This document shows positions 35,861-45,168 of a DNA stretch of 64,000 nt, one piece after another. The notes beneath the pieces were generated by a model. That model had not been told where the DNA came from. It ran no database searches and saw only the letters and a program-made list of their open reading frames with translations. The translations under genes and the position numbers were made by a program. Numbering within the stretch: position 1 is the stretch's first letter; each line of letters begins with the position of its first letter. Origin of the DNA: CAZJJK01 sp964546285 (GTDB taxonomy: Bacteria > Spirochaetota > Spirochaetia > Treponematales > Breznakiellaceae); contig CAZJJK010000001.1 of NCBI GenBank assembly GCA_964546285.1, positions 67,227-131,226 on the forward strand. The letters are read 5' to 3'.

Positions 35861-38800
35861 GTAGCCTCACCCGCTTCAACATCAACCATATCCGCTTGCT
35901 CTAGCCACGCTATTTCAGTTGCGAGGACCTCTCCCGCGATATAGTCATTAAACACTTGCCAAGCTTCCCGTAATTTTTCCGAACCAAATAGATAAAGCTT
36001 AATCCGGTCTGTGACAAGTAAACCTGTTTCCTTCCGTAAATTTTGAATAGCGCGGACTAAATCGCGGACATCTCCCTCCATGGCAAGCTCTTCAGTAAGC
36101 TCCGTATCTAGAGCGACAGTAAGGGTCCCTTCGTTTAGGACTTTTAGCTTTGCCCTTTCTATTCGTCTTATCTCAACTTTAGCCTCAGTTAAGTCGAACG
36201 TTACCCCATCCACTTCCATCGCTAAGGTAGCGCCATCAAGCAAACTTATAATTTCAGCTTGACTTAAGCTCTCTATACGATCGGCGGCGGCTTTCATGGA
36301 CTTACCCAGCTCTTTGCCAAGCACACGAAAATTCGCCTTGGCAAAATACTCTACTAATTCTTCTTCGTTCTCTCTAAATTGAACTGATTTCACGTTGAGC
36401 TCTTCACGAATTATTTCTTCCATCTCTAGGAGAACCAGTTTTTCCGCTTCGGATTTAGTGACAAGCTCAACGCTTTTTAAAGGCTGACGAACCTTAATAT
36501 TGTATTGATACCGTAGAGCCCGTCCCATTGAGACGGCTCGCCTAATAACGGCCATTTTGTATTCCAAACGTTCGTCACGAATATCCGAATTAAATGTAGG
36601 AAAATCGGCTAAATGCACAGATTCAACATCCGCTTCGGTTCGTAGATTGCGCCAAATAGTTTCGGTGATAAACGGGACAAAGGGACAAGCCGTTAAGGAA
36701 ACGGTCTTAAGAACCGCGTAAAGCGTGCCATACGCTTCTTGTTTATCCATATCGTTCTCGCCACGCCAAAAACGGCGACGCGAGCGCCTTATATACCAAT
36801 TATTTAATAGATCGATAAATTCAACAATGGGATCGATTGCCTTACTCAGATCATACGCTTCCAGAGCGGCATCAACCTGTTCCGCCATACCCGCGGCGAC
36901 GGATAGAATCCATTTATCAAGCGGATTTGATGGATTTTCTGGAGCTTGAGTTGGGAAAACTCCATCAATATTCGCGTAGGTTATATAAAAACTATATGAA
37001 TTCCATAACGGGATAAGTATAGTTTTTAATACTTCACGGACTCCATCATCGGAATAACATAAGTCATCCGCCTTGACTACGGCGGAATGAATCAAAAACA
37101 GGCGTAAAGCGTCGGCGCCAAAAGTATTAACGACATCCATAGGATCCGTGAAATTTCTGAGGCTTTTAGACATTTTTTTACCATCTGAAGCCAAAACTAA
37201 ACCGCTAACGATACAGTTCTTAAAGGCTGGCTTCTCAAATAAGGCCGCGGCGAGTATCGTTAAGGTATAGAACCACCCCCTTGTTTGATCCAAACCCTCG
37301 TTTATAAAGTCCGCTGGAAAATGCGAATCAAAGAAAGCCTTGTTTTTAAAGGGGTAATGGTTCTGACCATACGGCATGGCGCCTGATTCAAACCAGCAAT
37401 CCAAGACTTCACTAATACGCTTCATGGTCCCGCCGCAGGCGCAGGGAATCGTAATTTTGTCAATAAAATGCTTATGAAGATCAGTTGGATAAACGCCGGA
37501 TAAGTCCTTCAGCTCTTCCCTGCTTCCGACGCAAAGCGTTTTGCCGCAGTCTGGGCATTTCCAAATAGGTAAAGGATTTCCCCAATAGCGATTCCGGCTT
37601 ATCGCCCAATCACGAGCACCTTCCAGCCATTTGCCAAAACGCCCCTCTTTCATATGCCCAGGCACCCATTGGATTTGGGCGTTGGCGGCTAACATAATTG
37701 GCTTTATTTTCTTCACATTCACGAACCAAGAACTGACCGCCCGGTAGATTAAGGGACTGGAACAACGCCAACAATGAGGATAAGCATGTAAGTACTGCTC
37801 ACGCTTAACTATTTTTCCCTCAGCCTTCAAGCGTTCAATAATTGGCTTGTCGGCGTCTTTTACAAATAAGCCTTGATAATCGGCTACTTCAGCGGTAAAA
37901 CGACATTCCTCATCAATCGGGCAAACCGTGGGGATACCAGAGCCTTCAAGAACGCGGTAATCGTCCTCTCCAAAGCCAGGCGCGGTATGGACAACCCCAG
38001 TACCATCTTCCGTACTCACAAAGTCGCCAAGCACGGTTTTAAATGCGCCAGTTTCCTTCAAATCGGCGAAATAAGGGAAAAGCGCTTCATAAGCTATCCC
38101 AGTCAAATCCTTGCCCTTTTTTCGCCAAAGGACAATACAGCTAGAGGGATCTTTATAGTAAGCCGCCAGTCTCGCCTCAGCTAAAAGATAGCGCTCTTCA
38201 CCATCCTGAATAAGAACATAATCTATATCACCGCCTAGACTAAGCGCTAGGTTTGATGGCAGAGTCCACGGTGTTGTCGTCCAAGCCAATATATAAGAAG
38301 CACCATTAGCCAAATTTTCATGGCCAGCTCCATCGCTTATTTTGAATTTTACGGTAATAGCCGGATCGTGCACATCCTTATATCCACCAAGATTTAATTC
38401 ATGATTTGATAATACGGTGGCGCAGCGTGGGCAGTAGGGTAAAATATAGTATCCCTCATAAAGATAGTCCTTTTCCCACAAACGCTTCATTACCCACCAG
38501 ATCGATTCCATATAATCCGGTTCCATGGTTTTGTAGTCGTTATCAAAATCCACCCAGCGACCAAGCCTTGTCACAATGTCGCGCCATTCACTAACATAGC
38601 GAAGAACCGAACTTCGGCAAGTTTCGTTGAATTTATCAACCCCGAAGCGTTCTATATCGGTCTTTGAATTGAGGCCCAGCTCTTTTTCAACTAAATTCTC
38701 TACCGGTAAGCCATGGCAATCCCAGCCAAAGCGCCTTTCTACCTTCATGCCCTTCATTGTGCGGAAACGAGGAATAATATCTTTTATTGTTCCGGGTACA

Positions 38801-38976
38801 AAATGCCCAAAATGTGGCAGGCCGGTAGCGAAAGGCGGTCCATCATAAAAAACATATTCGGGAGCCCCTTCCCTTTGTGCTATGGATTTCTGGAAAATAT
38901 CGTTTTCCCTCCAAAATTCAAGCACTTTCTCTTCCATCTTTGGAAAATCCACTTTTGAATCAACGCTCTCGTACAC
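35833..38976 (-). CDS. ileS: isoleucyl-tRNA synthetase, eukaryote-like type
   Basis: A 1047-residue class-I synthetase that charges tRNA-Ile. HIGH-like signature GLPHFGH (52-58), RFGWDCHGLPVE, an editing CP1 domain (about 200-400 with AWTTTPWTLPSN), and KMSKS in DGKKMSKSLRNF near residue 600. Details such as WDCHGLPVE and DCWFESGAMPYGQ and the length match the archaeal/eukaryal-like IleRS type that spirochaetes are known to use, the type with low sensitivity to mupirocin. The start is GTG 38976 behind GGAGG. I see no T-box leader. Confidence 0.97.
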   Translation of the reverse strand: MYESVDSKVDFPKMEEKVLEFWRENDIFQKSIAQREGAPEYVFYDGPPFATGLPHFGHFVPGTIKDIIPRFRTMKGMKVERRFGWDCHGLPVENLVEKELGLNSKTDIERFGVDKFNETCRSSVLRYVSEWRDIVTRLGRWVDFDNDYKTMEPDYMESIWWVMKRLWEKDYLYEGYYILPYCPRCATVLSNHELNLGGYKDVHDPAITVKFKISDGAGHENLANGASYILAWTTTPWTLPSNLALSLGGDIDYVLIQDGEERYLLAEARLAAYYKDPSSCIVLWRKKGKDLTGIAYEALFPYFADLKETGAFKTVLGDFVSTEDGTGVVHTAPGFGEDDYRVLEGSGIPTVCPIDEECRFTAEVADYQGLFVKDADKPIIERLKAEGKIVKREQYLHAYPHCWRCSSPLIYRAVSSWFVNVKKIKPIMLAANAQIQWVPGHMKEGRFGKWLEGARDWAISRNRYWGNPLPIWKCPDCGKTLCVGSREELKDLSGVYPTDLHKHFIDKITIPCACGGTMKRISEVLDCWFESGAMPYGQNHYPFKNKAFFDSHFPADFINEGLDQTRGWFYTLTILAAALFEKPAFKNCIVSGLVLASDGKKMSKSLRNFTDPMDVVNTFGADALRLFLIHSAVVKADDLCYSDDGVREVLKTILIPLWNSYSFYITYANIDGVFPTQAPENPSNPLDKWILSVAAGMAEQVDAALEAYDLSKAIDPIVEFIDLLNNWYIRRSRRRFWRGENDMDKQEAYGTLYAVLKTVSLTACPFVPFITETIWRNLRTEADVESVHLADFPTFNSDIRDERLEYKMAVIRRAVSMGRALRYQYNIKVRQPLKSVELVTKSEAEKLVLLEMEEIIREELNVKSVQFRENEEELVEYFAKANFRVLGKELGKSMKAAADRIESLSQAEIISLLDGATLAMEVDGVTFDLTEAKVEIRRIERAKLKVLNEGTLTVALDTELTEELAMEGDVRDLVRAIQNLRKETGLLVTDRIKLYLFGSEKLREAWQVFNDYIAGEVLATEIAWLEQADMVDVEAGEATWRIAIEKV

Positions 38977-39005
38977 TTAATGCCTCCGCTGGACGAATCA
39001 AATAG

Positions 39006-39034
39006 ATTATGCCATAGCGACGCCACAATTTCCA
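39006..39034 (-). promoter_or_regulatory. putative ileS promoter
   Basis: Minus-strand TGGAAA (39034-39029), 17-base spacer, CATAAT (39011-39006; five of six). The leader would be about 24 bases and holds the GGAGG site. Confidence 0.45.
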
Positions 39035-39077
39035 GACGGCCTTTGTAAGCACCTTTCGATCTGATTAACATCCTTTA

Positions 39078-39106
39078 TTGATTTTCTATGAATTACACTA
39101 TATAGT
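39078..39106 (+). promoter_or_regulatory. rex promoter
   Basis: TTGATT (39078-39083), 17 bases, TATAGT (39101-39106), then a short leader with AGGAG five to six bases before the ATG. No clear TTGTGA...TCACAA-type Rex operator is visible, so autorepression is not supported by the sequence. Confidence 0.7.
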
Positions 39107-39127
39107 TATTCTCTTATAGGAGTGCGT

Positions 39128-39778
39128 ATGCCAAAACAAAAAATCCCGGCGATTCCATCAATTAGACGATTACCATCATATCTTCACATCATCAGGCAAG
39201 CCGCGAATGAAGGCCATGAATTTATATCTGGCACACTGATAGCTCAGGAATTAAAGCTTGAACCCATCCAAGTACGTAAAGATTTATCTATTACTGGAAT
39301 AATTGGCAAACCAAAACGCGGATATCCGACTAAGGCCTTGTTTGCGGCGATAGAGCGTTTTCTTGGCTGGGATAATATTCAAAAGGCGGTTTTAGTGGGA
39401 GTTGGCAACTTAGGATCAGCCTTAATTGGCTATCAAGAATTTAAGAACCATGGCCTTCATGTTATTGCCGCTTTTGACCATGACGAAAAAAAAATAGGAA
39501 CCAAGGTCTATAACGTAACCATACATTCCATCGCATCCATTAATAAAATTCTAAGTGAAAACAATATCCAAACGGCTATACTAACCGTCCCCTCGGACTC
39601 GGCCCAAGAAACCGCCGATACCTTAATTAGTGCCGGAATTACCGCTATATGGAATTTTACCAATATCAAGCTGAAAGTCCCTGAAAGCGTGGTTGTGGAA
39701 AGAGAAGATCTATCTTCCGGTTACGCTTTACTGTGCGTTATGATGAACGCTAATCGGACTAACCAAAAGGATGTCTGA
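39128..39778 (+). CDS. rex: redox-sensing transcriptional repressor Rex
   Basis: A 216-residue regulator sensing the NADH/NAD ratio. The N-terminal winged helix (about 1-80, with QVRKDLSITG as the recognition region) is followed by a Rossmann domain with GVGNLG (91-96) and a C-terminal swapped helix. NADH binding releases DNA. I start at ATG 39128 behind AGGAG; a GTG two codons upstream is inside the ribosome-binding region. It overlaps the following methyltransferase gene by eight bases. Rex usually controls fermentation and respiratory genes, none of which are in the window. Confidence 0.95.
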   Translation: MPKQKIPAIPSIRRLPSYLHIIRQAANEGHEFISGTLIAQELKLEPIQVRKDLSITGIIGKPKRGYPTKALFAAIERFLGWDNIQKAVLVGVGNLGSALIGYQEFKNHGLHVIAAFDHDEKKIGTKVYNVTIHSIASINKILSENNIQTAILTVPSDSAQETADTLISAGITAIWNFTNIKLKVPESVVVEREDLSSGYALLCVMMNANRTNQKDV

Positions 39779-40823
39779 TTTACCGGATAGCGATAAAATC
39801 AGCTATCAAGCTGAAATTCTCGGAAACCGTTTAATTAAGCGCTACAAGCATCTGCGAAAATGGGCAAAACGTATAGGTGCCACCGCTTGGCGTCTGTATG
39901 ATCGCGATATACCTGAAATACCCTTGGTTCTTGATATATATGGCGATTATATTGTTGGCGCATTGTATGAGCGGCCTTATGCGAAAGCTGAAGATGAAGA
40001 AGAACAATGGCTAAACTTTATGACAACTATCATCTCTCACAGCCTGAATAAAGACTCTTCTTTAATTTCAATGCGCCGCCGCCTGCGACAGCGCGGTCAA
40101 AATCAATATAGCCGCCTCGCCAGCTCTGGCAATGAAATCATCGTAAAAGAGGGCGGCTTACAATTTACGGTTAATATATTTGATTATCTTGATACAGGTT
40201 TATTCCTCGATCACCGAAAAACACGGGACCTTATTCGCCAGGCGGCTCATGGCCGTCATATCCTAAACCTTTTTTGTTATACCGCCGCCTTTTCAATATA
40301 CGCCGCATCAGGCGGCGCTCTTTCTACCGTCTCGGTCGATCTTTCCAACACTTATCTTGAGAAAGCCGAAAAGAATTTTTTGCTTAACGCCTATAGCGCT
40401 ACTCATGTTAAACCTGAGGCTATTTCTCGTTTTGCGTCCCTTGCTCGCAGCGGTCAAGGTTTAACTAAGAATACAAACGCTTTAGTTCGCGCCGACGTTT
40501 TACGCTTTGTCCATGAAGCAGGTCTGGCCGGTCATACCTGGGATCTTATTATTCTAGATCCGCCAACTTTTTCCAATTCAAAAAAGATGACACAAACGCT
40601 AGATATTCGCCGCGATTATCACAAATTACTAGATATGAGCCTTAAGTTGCTTTCCCCATCGGGCGAATTGTGGTTTTCCACCAATGCTCGGTCCTTCGCT
40701 CTGGATCGCGCTTTTTGGCCCGCTTTCAAGATTGAGGACCTTAAAGAAGCGACCCGCGACGAGGATTTCCGCGGCCGTTCATTACGCGCCTGCTATCGTT
40801 TTAGTAGACCACGAAGTTCCTAG
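39771..40823 (+). CDS. RlmK/RlmI-like rRNA methyltransferase
   Basis: A 350-residue SAM-dependent methyltransferase. It starts with GNRLIKRYKHLRKWAKR and WRLYDRDIPEIP, then a beta region with GDYIVGALYE, and the Rossmann methyltransferase domain with DYLDTGLFLDHRKTRDLI, NLFCYTAAFSIYAA (motif I) and LDPPTFSNS (motif IV). This matches the C-terminal (RlmK) half of E. coli RlmKL, which makes m7G2069 in 23S rRNA; the N-terminal RlmL half (THUMP and second methylase) is absent. The exact target base is inferred. Confidence 0.88.
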   Translation: MSDLPDSDKISYQAEILGNRLIKRYKHLRKWAKRIGATAWRLYDRDIPEIPLVLDIYGDYIVGALYERPYAKAEDEEEQWLNFMTTIISHSLNKDSSLISMRRRLRQRGQNQYSRLASSGNEIIVKEGGLQFTVNIFDYLDTGLFLDHRKTRDLIRQAAHGRHILNLFCYTAAFSIYAASGGALSTVSVDLSNTYLEKAEKNFLLNAYSATHVKPEAISRFASLARSGQGLTKNTNALVRADVLRFVHEAGLAGHTWDLIILDPPTFSNSKKMTQTLDIRRDYHKLLDMSLKLLSPSGELWFSTNARSFALDRAFWPAFKIEDLKEATRDEDFRGRSLRACYRFSRPRSS

Positions 40824-40881
40824 CGTTTACTTATGGAAGCCAGCTCTTTTCGTGAAACCTCAGCGATAAAGCATAGATCCA

Positions 40882-40909
40882 TAAAAAAACCGGACCCTAG
40901 AGTCCGGTA
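40882..40909 (-). terminator. rpmE intrinsic terminator
   Basis: ACCGGAC (40889-40895) and GTCCGGT (40902-40908) form a 7-bp stem with a 6-base loop. Read on the minus strand the stem is followed by seven T. It lies just after rpmE and also ends near the convergent methyltransferase gene. Confidence 0.85.
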
Positions 40910-40929
40910 TAAAATGTACTATACAGCGC

Positions 40930-41133
40930 TTATTCTTTGATACCATATTTTCGGCGGAAGCGCTCAATACGTCCAGCGGTATCAACAAGTTTCTGTTTTC
41001 CAGTAAAGAAGGGATGACAGGCGGAACAAATTTCCACGTTTATATCCTTTACCGTAGAACGAGTCTCAATAACATTACCGCACACACAAGTGATCTTGGT
41101 AAGTTCATATTTCGGGTGAATACCCTGTTTCAT
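40930..41133 (-). CDS. rpmE: 50S ribosomal protein L31 (zinc type)
   Basis: A 67-residue L31 with the zinc ligands CVC ... CSAC (C+ form), [15 protein letters not shown] at the start and [20 protein letters not shown]. It links the 30S head and the central protuberance. It follows rho by 19 bases and is ended by a strong terminator. The zinc-bearing form implies zinc-replete growth; no zinc-free L31 paralogue is in the window. Confidence 0.97.
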   Translation of the reverse strand: MKQGIHPKYELTKITCVCGNVIETRSTVKDINVEICSACHPFFTGKQKLVDTAGRIERFRRKYGIKE

Positions 41134-41152
41134 CTATCTATCCTCCAAGCTA

Positions 41153-42973
41153 TCAATCAATTGCCGCTGTCCCGGTATTCATGGACTTCAGGAAAGCCTC
41201 ATTATTCTTACTTTTCTTCATCCTGTCAATAAGGAGTTCAATGATCTCTATATCGTCCATAGGATTGATGACCTTACGCAAGACCCATATCTTTTGAAGC
41301 TCTTCTTCCTTCAATAACAGCTCTTCCTTACGGGTGCCTGACTTCTTAATATTGATCGCGGGGAATAAGCGACGATCGGACAATCTTCGGTCAAGATCGA
41401 TCTCCATATTGCCCGTACCTTTGAATTCCTCAAAAATGACCTCATCCATTCGGCTGCCTGTTTCTATCAAAGCTGTCGCGATTATGGTTAAGCTTCCCCC
41501 CTCCTCAATATTGCGGGCGGCACCAAAAAACCGTTTTGGTTTATGAAGAGCGTTAGAATCGACACCACCTGATAAAATTTTGCCGGATGTTGGAACCGTT
41601 TGGTTATACGCGCGGGCTAAGCGTGTAATAGAATCCAACAGTATTACAACATCCTTTTTATGCTCAACCAGCCTTTTCGCCTTTTCAAGCACCATTTCGG
41701 TAACTTGGACATGCCGCGAAGCTTGTTCATCAAAAGTGGAAGAGATTACCTCCGCCCGAACAGTCCGTTCCATATCCGTAACTTCTTCCGGACGTTCATC
41801 AATTAGAAGCACAATGAGGTATACTTCCGGCTGATTCTTTGTTATAGCGTTCGCGATACGCTGCATTAATATGGTTTTACCGGTTCTAGGCGGAGCCACT
41901 ATCAACGCCCGCTGGCCTTTTCCGATTGGAATAAACAAATTGATTATACGGGTAGATATTTCGTCTGAAACCGTCTCTAAATTGAGTTTTTCATCAGGAT
42001 AAAGCGGCGTTAGATTATCAAAGGGAATACGACTTTGAGCCACAGCGGGATCGTCATAATTTACTGTTTCCACCCTAAGCATGGCGAAAAATCGCTCGCC
42101 TTCCTTGGGACTACGAATCTGTCCATAGACGGTATCGCCGGTTTTCAGCGCGAACAACCTAATCTGGCTAGGACTGATATATATATCATCTGGTCCGGGC
42201 AAGTAAGAATTTTGAGGGCTTCGCAGAAAGCCATAGCCATCAGGCAATATTTCTAAAGACCCATAGGCGTATATGATACCGCCATGCTCGGTATGCGCTT
42301 TGAGTATGGAAAATATTATTTCTTGTTTTTTTAAAGCGACCATATCCTCATGGCTTATTCCATAGCGGCTTGCCAGCTCACGAAGATCAATCATATTTGA
42401 TCTGGTCAATTCATTGATAGAAAGCCTTGGTTTTCCATTTTCTTGATCGGGGCGAGGTTCAGGCCGGCCATAAATATCTGGCGTTGGGGGAAAGGGTTTC
42501 ATAGCCGGGCTATGGCGCTTGATGCCTGGTTTATCCTTCTCTCTTATTGGATCGGGATTTTTTTGAGTGTTTTTCCGCGCTAAAGACTCATTGGCCGCGA
42601 CACTTTCACCATTACCTGAATTATCTTCTCCATTCCGAATATTAACGGAAGCCGATTCCATAGTCACGGAAAGCTGGCCATCCTTTTTTGGTTCTATCCT
42701 AATTGGACGCCGTTTTGGTTTAGCCCGTACGACTATAGAACGGCCTCCGCTTGATTCTGATGGCCCACGCCCAAGGTTTGATTCGTCGACACTATCAGCG
42801 TCGGTCGCTTCCTCGTCGCTAATAGGTATATCAGCCTCAAGTTTGACATCTTTTGGTTGAAGCTCATCCTTAAAGCCATTTTCGGATGATAAGCCCAGTT
42901 CTTTCTGGATCGCTTCAGTCACCGCTTCTCCATTTTCCGTACTTACGGTACGTTTTTTCCGAATTATTGCCAT
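41153..42973 (-). CDS. rho: transcription termination factor Rho
   Basis: A 606-residue Rho with a long N-terminal insert. Residues 1-190 are hydrophilic, rich in Ser/Asn/Pro/Lys and low in complexity, unlike the 419-residue E. coli protein; such extensions occur in Rho of several phyla. Then come the Rho-N helices ([10 protein letters not shown]), the RNA-binding cold-shock domain ([21 protein letters not shown]), and the RecA-like motor with APPRTGKT and [13 protein letters not shown]. The leader is about 150 bases from the promoter at 43135-43164, which allows autoregulation. It precedes rpmE. Confidence 0.97.
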   Translation of the reverse strand: MAIIRKKRTVSTENGEAVTEAIQKELGLSSENGFKDELQPKDVKLEADIPISDEEATDADSVDESNLGRGPSESSGGRSIVVRAKPKRRPIRIEPKKDGQLSVTMESASVNIRNGEDNSGNGESVAANESLARKNTQKNPDPIREKDKPGIKRHSPAMKPFPPTPDIYGRPEPRPDQENGKPRLSINELTRSNMIDLRELASRYGISHEDMVALKKQEIIFSILKAHTEHGGIIYAYGSLEILPDGYGFLRSPQNSYLPGPDDIYISPSQIRLFALKTGDTVYGQIRSPKEGERFFAMLRVETVNYDDPAVAQSRIPFDNLTPLYPDEKLNLETVSDEISTRIINLFIPIGKGQRALIVAPPRTGKTILMQRIANAITKNQPEVYLIVLLIDERPEEVTDMERTVRAEVISSTFDEQASRHVQVTEMVLEKAKRLVEHKKDVVILLDSITRLARAYNQTVPTSGKILSGGVDSNALHKPKRFFGAARNIEEGGSLTIIATALIETGSRMDEVIFEEFKGTGNMEIDLDRRLSDRRLFPAINIKKSGTRKEELLLKEEELQKIWVLRKVINPMDDIEIIELLIDRMKKSKNNEAFLKSMNTGTAAID

Positions 42974-43134
42974 TATGGTTCTCCGTCACAGAGTTGACGA
43001 CCGGCCATAATTATCCGATCGCCGTAAGCCGCATTCCATATGAGAAACGGAACGGGAAGTATATTTGCCAAAACCAATGGGTTCATCAGTCGCGTTAATG
43101 ATTATTTATTGACATAAGGTAGGTTTGCGTTGTT

Positions 43135-43164
43135 ACTATAGACAGCTCTTACGAACCCTGTCAA
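43135..43164 (-). promoter_or_regulatory. rho promoter
   Basis: Minus-strand TTGACA (43164-43159), 18-base spacer, TATAGT (43140-43135; five of six). It leaves a leader of about 155 bases before the rho ATG, longer than most leaders in this window. Confidence 0.72.
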
Positions 43165-43205
43165 GTCTGTTTTATCAATTACTAGAACATACGGCCAATT
43201 AATGC

Positions 43206-43682
43206 CTATTTCAATTCTTCCCATAGAAAAGCCACCGCTTCCTTTACCGCCATATCTTGAATCTCATTTCTTTTTCCAGAGAAGAAATACCGCCGACTTT
43301 TAAGACAACCCGTTTTTGACGAAACCGCGATAAAAACAGTTCCGCTAGGCAAAACTTGAGCGGCGCTTGGCGGCCCCGCGTATCCGGTAATAGCGATGGA
43401 CCAGTTTGTGCCGCTTAATAAGCGGGTGTTTTCAGCTAGAGCTAGAGTAACCTGATCGCTTACCGCTCCAAATTGCTTAAGCAAAGCTTCAGGCACACCA
43501 ACTATACGCGCTTTCGCGTCAGCGCTATAAACAACAAACCCACCCCAAAAATACTGGGAAGCGCCAGGCAACGCGGTAATAGCGGAACAAAGGCGGCCTC
43601 CCGTACAAGATTCAGCGCAAGACAAACTTATAGCATCAGCTTTAAAACGTTCCGCAATATGGACAAAAAGGTTTTCTATCAA
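43206..43682 (-). CDS. pncC: CinA C-terminal domain protein (PncC-like nicotinamide-nucleotide amidase)
   Basis: A 158-residue single-domain protein of the CinA-C/PncC family, which deamidates NMN to nicotinate mononucleotide in NAD recycling. The AESCTGGRLCSAIT motif, the YSADAKARIVGVP segment and AITGYAGP match the family; the MoaB-like N-terminal domain of full CinA is absent. Its ATG overlaps the bactofilin stop by four bases. Confidence 0.92.
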   Translation of the reverse strand: MIENLFVHIAERFKADAISLSCAESCTGGRLCSAITALPGASQYFWGGFVVYSADAKARIVGVPEALLKQFGAVSDQVTLALAENTRLLSGTNWSIAITGYAGPPSAAQVLPSGTVFIAVSSKTGCLKSRRYFFSGKRNEIQDMAVKEAVAFLWEELK

Positions 43683-44158
43683 GATGCCGGCCCATCGCCT
43701 AATAATGTTCGTTTAATTTCAGCGCTTGGGCGAGAAAAAATACGAACATCCTTTTCTACACCTATCATAGAAACTTGTCCGTCAAATAAAACGCCGTCAG
43801 CGATTTTAATCCGTTTTGCAGTGACATCACCTCGAACAACGGAACCCTTAGCCATCTCAACCGCGTCCACAACCTCAATAGTCCCATCCACGGTACCATT
43901 TACGTACAAAGAGCTGACAGAAACCCGATTAGCCTTAACTACCGCGTTGACATCAACTATAAGCGAGCCTGTCGCTTTTATTGTTCCTTCAAAATGCCCC
44001 TTTATTCGTAAATTTTCCTTAAACCGCAATACACCACGAAACACGGTCCCTGGACCAAATACCGTTTCTTTTTGATAATTTTTCTTTATTTTCTCGCTAT
44101 TTTCCAATTTTCGTTTACCGTTCCTTATTTTGTCGTCATGATAAACACCCCATCCCAA
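43679..44158 (-). CDS. bactofilin
   Basis: A 159-residue bactofilin: a beta-helical core at about 33-145 with repeating turns (GHFEGTIKATGSLIV, VNGTVDGTIEVVD, GSVVRGDVTAKRIKI) and short disordered ends. Bactofilins polymerise without nucleotide and scaffold cell-wall or shape proteins; in spirochaetes they are linked to cell curvature. The ATG at 44158 overlaps the upstream TPR gene by 34 bases with no good ribosome-binding site, so a downstream TTG is an alternative start. It is coupled with pncC. Confidence 0.9.
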   Translation of the reverse strand: MGWGVYHDDKIRNGKRKLENSEKIKKNYQKETVFGPGTVFRGVLRFKENLRIKGHFEGTIKATGSLIVDVNAVVKANRVSVSSLYVNGTVDGTIEVVDAVEMAKGSVVRGDVTAKRIKIADGVLFDGQVSMIGVEKDVRIFSRPSAEIKRTLLGDGPAS

Positions 44159-44343
44159 TCATCTGGCGGTGGATTTTCTATATAATGTTTGCATCGGGCG
44201 TAATATACTTTCGATGGTCCATCATTTGGATCCAAACGCAAAGCATTCCCGAAACAAGCAAGCGCTTTATCAAATTCCATGAGCTTATATAATTTACGGC
44301 CTTCCCCGAACAAATCCAGGACTTTCTTCTTGGTTTCGTCCAT
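44125..44343 (-). CDS. small TPR-like protein
   Basis: A 72-residue protein formed by about one and a half TPR helix pairs (GRKLYKLMEFDKALACFGNALRLDPNDGPS), ending in NPPPDDWDGVFIMTTK. I recall the DWDGV...MTTK tail from larger spirochaetal cyclase-associated TPR proteins, so this may be a stand-alone copy of that C-terminal adaptor; this rests on memory only. It lies 55 bases downstream of the response-regulator gene and overlaps bactofilin. Confidence 0.75.
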   Translation of the reverse strand: MDETKKKVLDLFGEGRKLYKLMEFDKALACFGNALRLDPNDGPSKVYYARCKHYIENPPPDDWDGVFIMTTK

Positions 44344-44398
44344 TTCCGTACCTCCTAAAAGCCCCGCTTACTAATACTTATTAACGACGCCTAAGTGT

Positions 44399-45088
44399 TT
44401 ATACAGTTTTTCTGTACTGCCTTTGCAAAGTATGTAACTCTATTTCTTTATTTTTAAGAGCCTCTCTTTGTTTTTCAGCCTGTTTTAAACGCTCATACGC
44501 ATGAGCGAGCTTCGCCCTAAGCTCGTCAGCTTCAGCTCTTATCGTTTCAAATTCTTTTAGATCCTGTGGGGAAAGAGCTTTAAGCTTATCTCGCATCCTA
44601 TCGGAGACATCAAGCGCCACGTTTATAATCGTATATACTTCATCGTTTAAGCTTTCAGCGAAATTAACGCGAGATTCGCGAGCCGCTATCTGGGCGAATA
44701 ATTCTCTATTGCGCAAAACCGCTTTAATCCTGGCTAAGACTTCGGAGAAATTGTAGGGTTTTGTTATATAATCATCAACGCCAAGTTCAAAGCCCTCAAC
44801 CTTATCTTTAACATCATCCATGGCTGAAAACATAATTATAGGGATTTCTTTAAATTCCTCATAGGCGCTATCTGATTTAAGTGTTTTTGTGACCTCCCAA
44901 CCGGACATCTTGGGCATGATATTATCAAGAATAATTAAATCTGGATTGAACTGTTTAATTTTTTCCAAAGCTTCCAAACCATTTTCCGCTTTTTCAACGA
45001 GAAAACCTAATTTTGAAAGCATAACATCGAAGAATTCCAAATTTATTTGTTCATCATCAACGATAAGTATCTTTTTTCGCGCTTCCAT
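44399..45088 (-). CDS. response regulator with coiled-coil output
   Basis: A 229-residue protein taken from the ATG at 45088 (GGAAGGAAGG just upstream; the frame opens seven codons earlier at a GTG). Receiver domain at 1-122 has DD (11-12), phospho-acceptor Asp55 in LIILDNIMP, and a switch Ser/Lys pair in FSAMDD and ITKPYNF. The C-terminal 100 residues are a charged heptad-like coiled coil with no DNA-binding or cyclase domain, so output is probably protein-protein contact. No histidine kinase is adjacent. Confidence 0.92.
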   Translation of the reverse strand: MEARKKILIVDDEQINLEFFDVMLSKLGFLVEKAENGLEALEKIKQFNPDLIILDNIMPKMSGWEVTKTLKSDSAYEEFKEIPIIMFSAMDDVKDKVEGFELGVDDYITKPYNFSEVLARIKAVLRNRELFAQIAARESRVNFAESLNDEVYTIINVALDVSDRMRDKLKALSPQDLKEFETIRAEADELRAKLAHAYERLKQAEKQREALKNKEIELHTLQRQYRKTV

Positions 45089-45168
45089 ACCTTCCTTCCT
45101 CGATGCCACAATTAAGGCTATGCTATTGTCCTATGGCTTTGACGCCTTGTCAATCATGACTAAGGTGT

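Noticed and set aside
38977..39060. T-box leader before ileS
   Set aside because: The leader is only about 24 bases from the predicted promoter and shows no specifier loop or antiterminator.
39107..39127. Rex operator at its own promoter
   Set aside because: No TTGTGA...TCACAA-like palindrome is seen near the -10 or the start.
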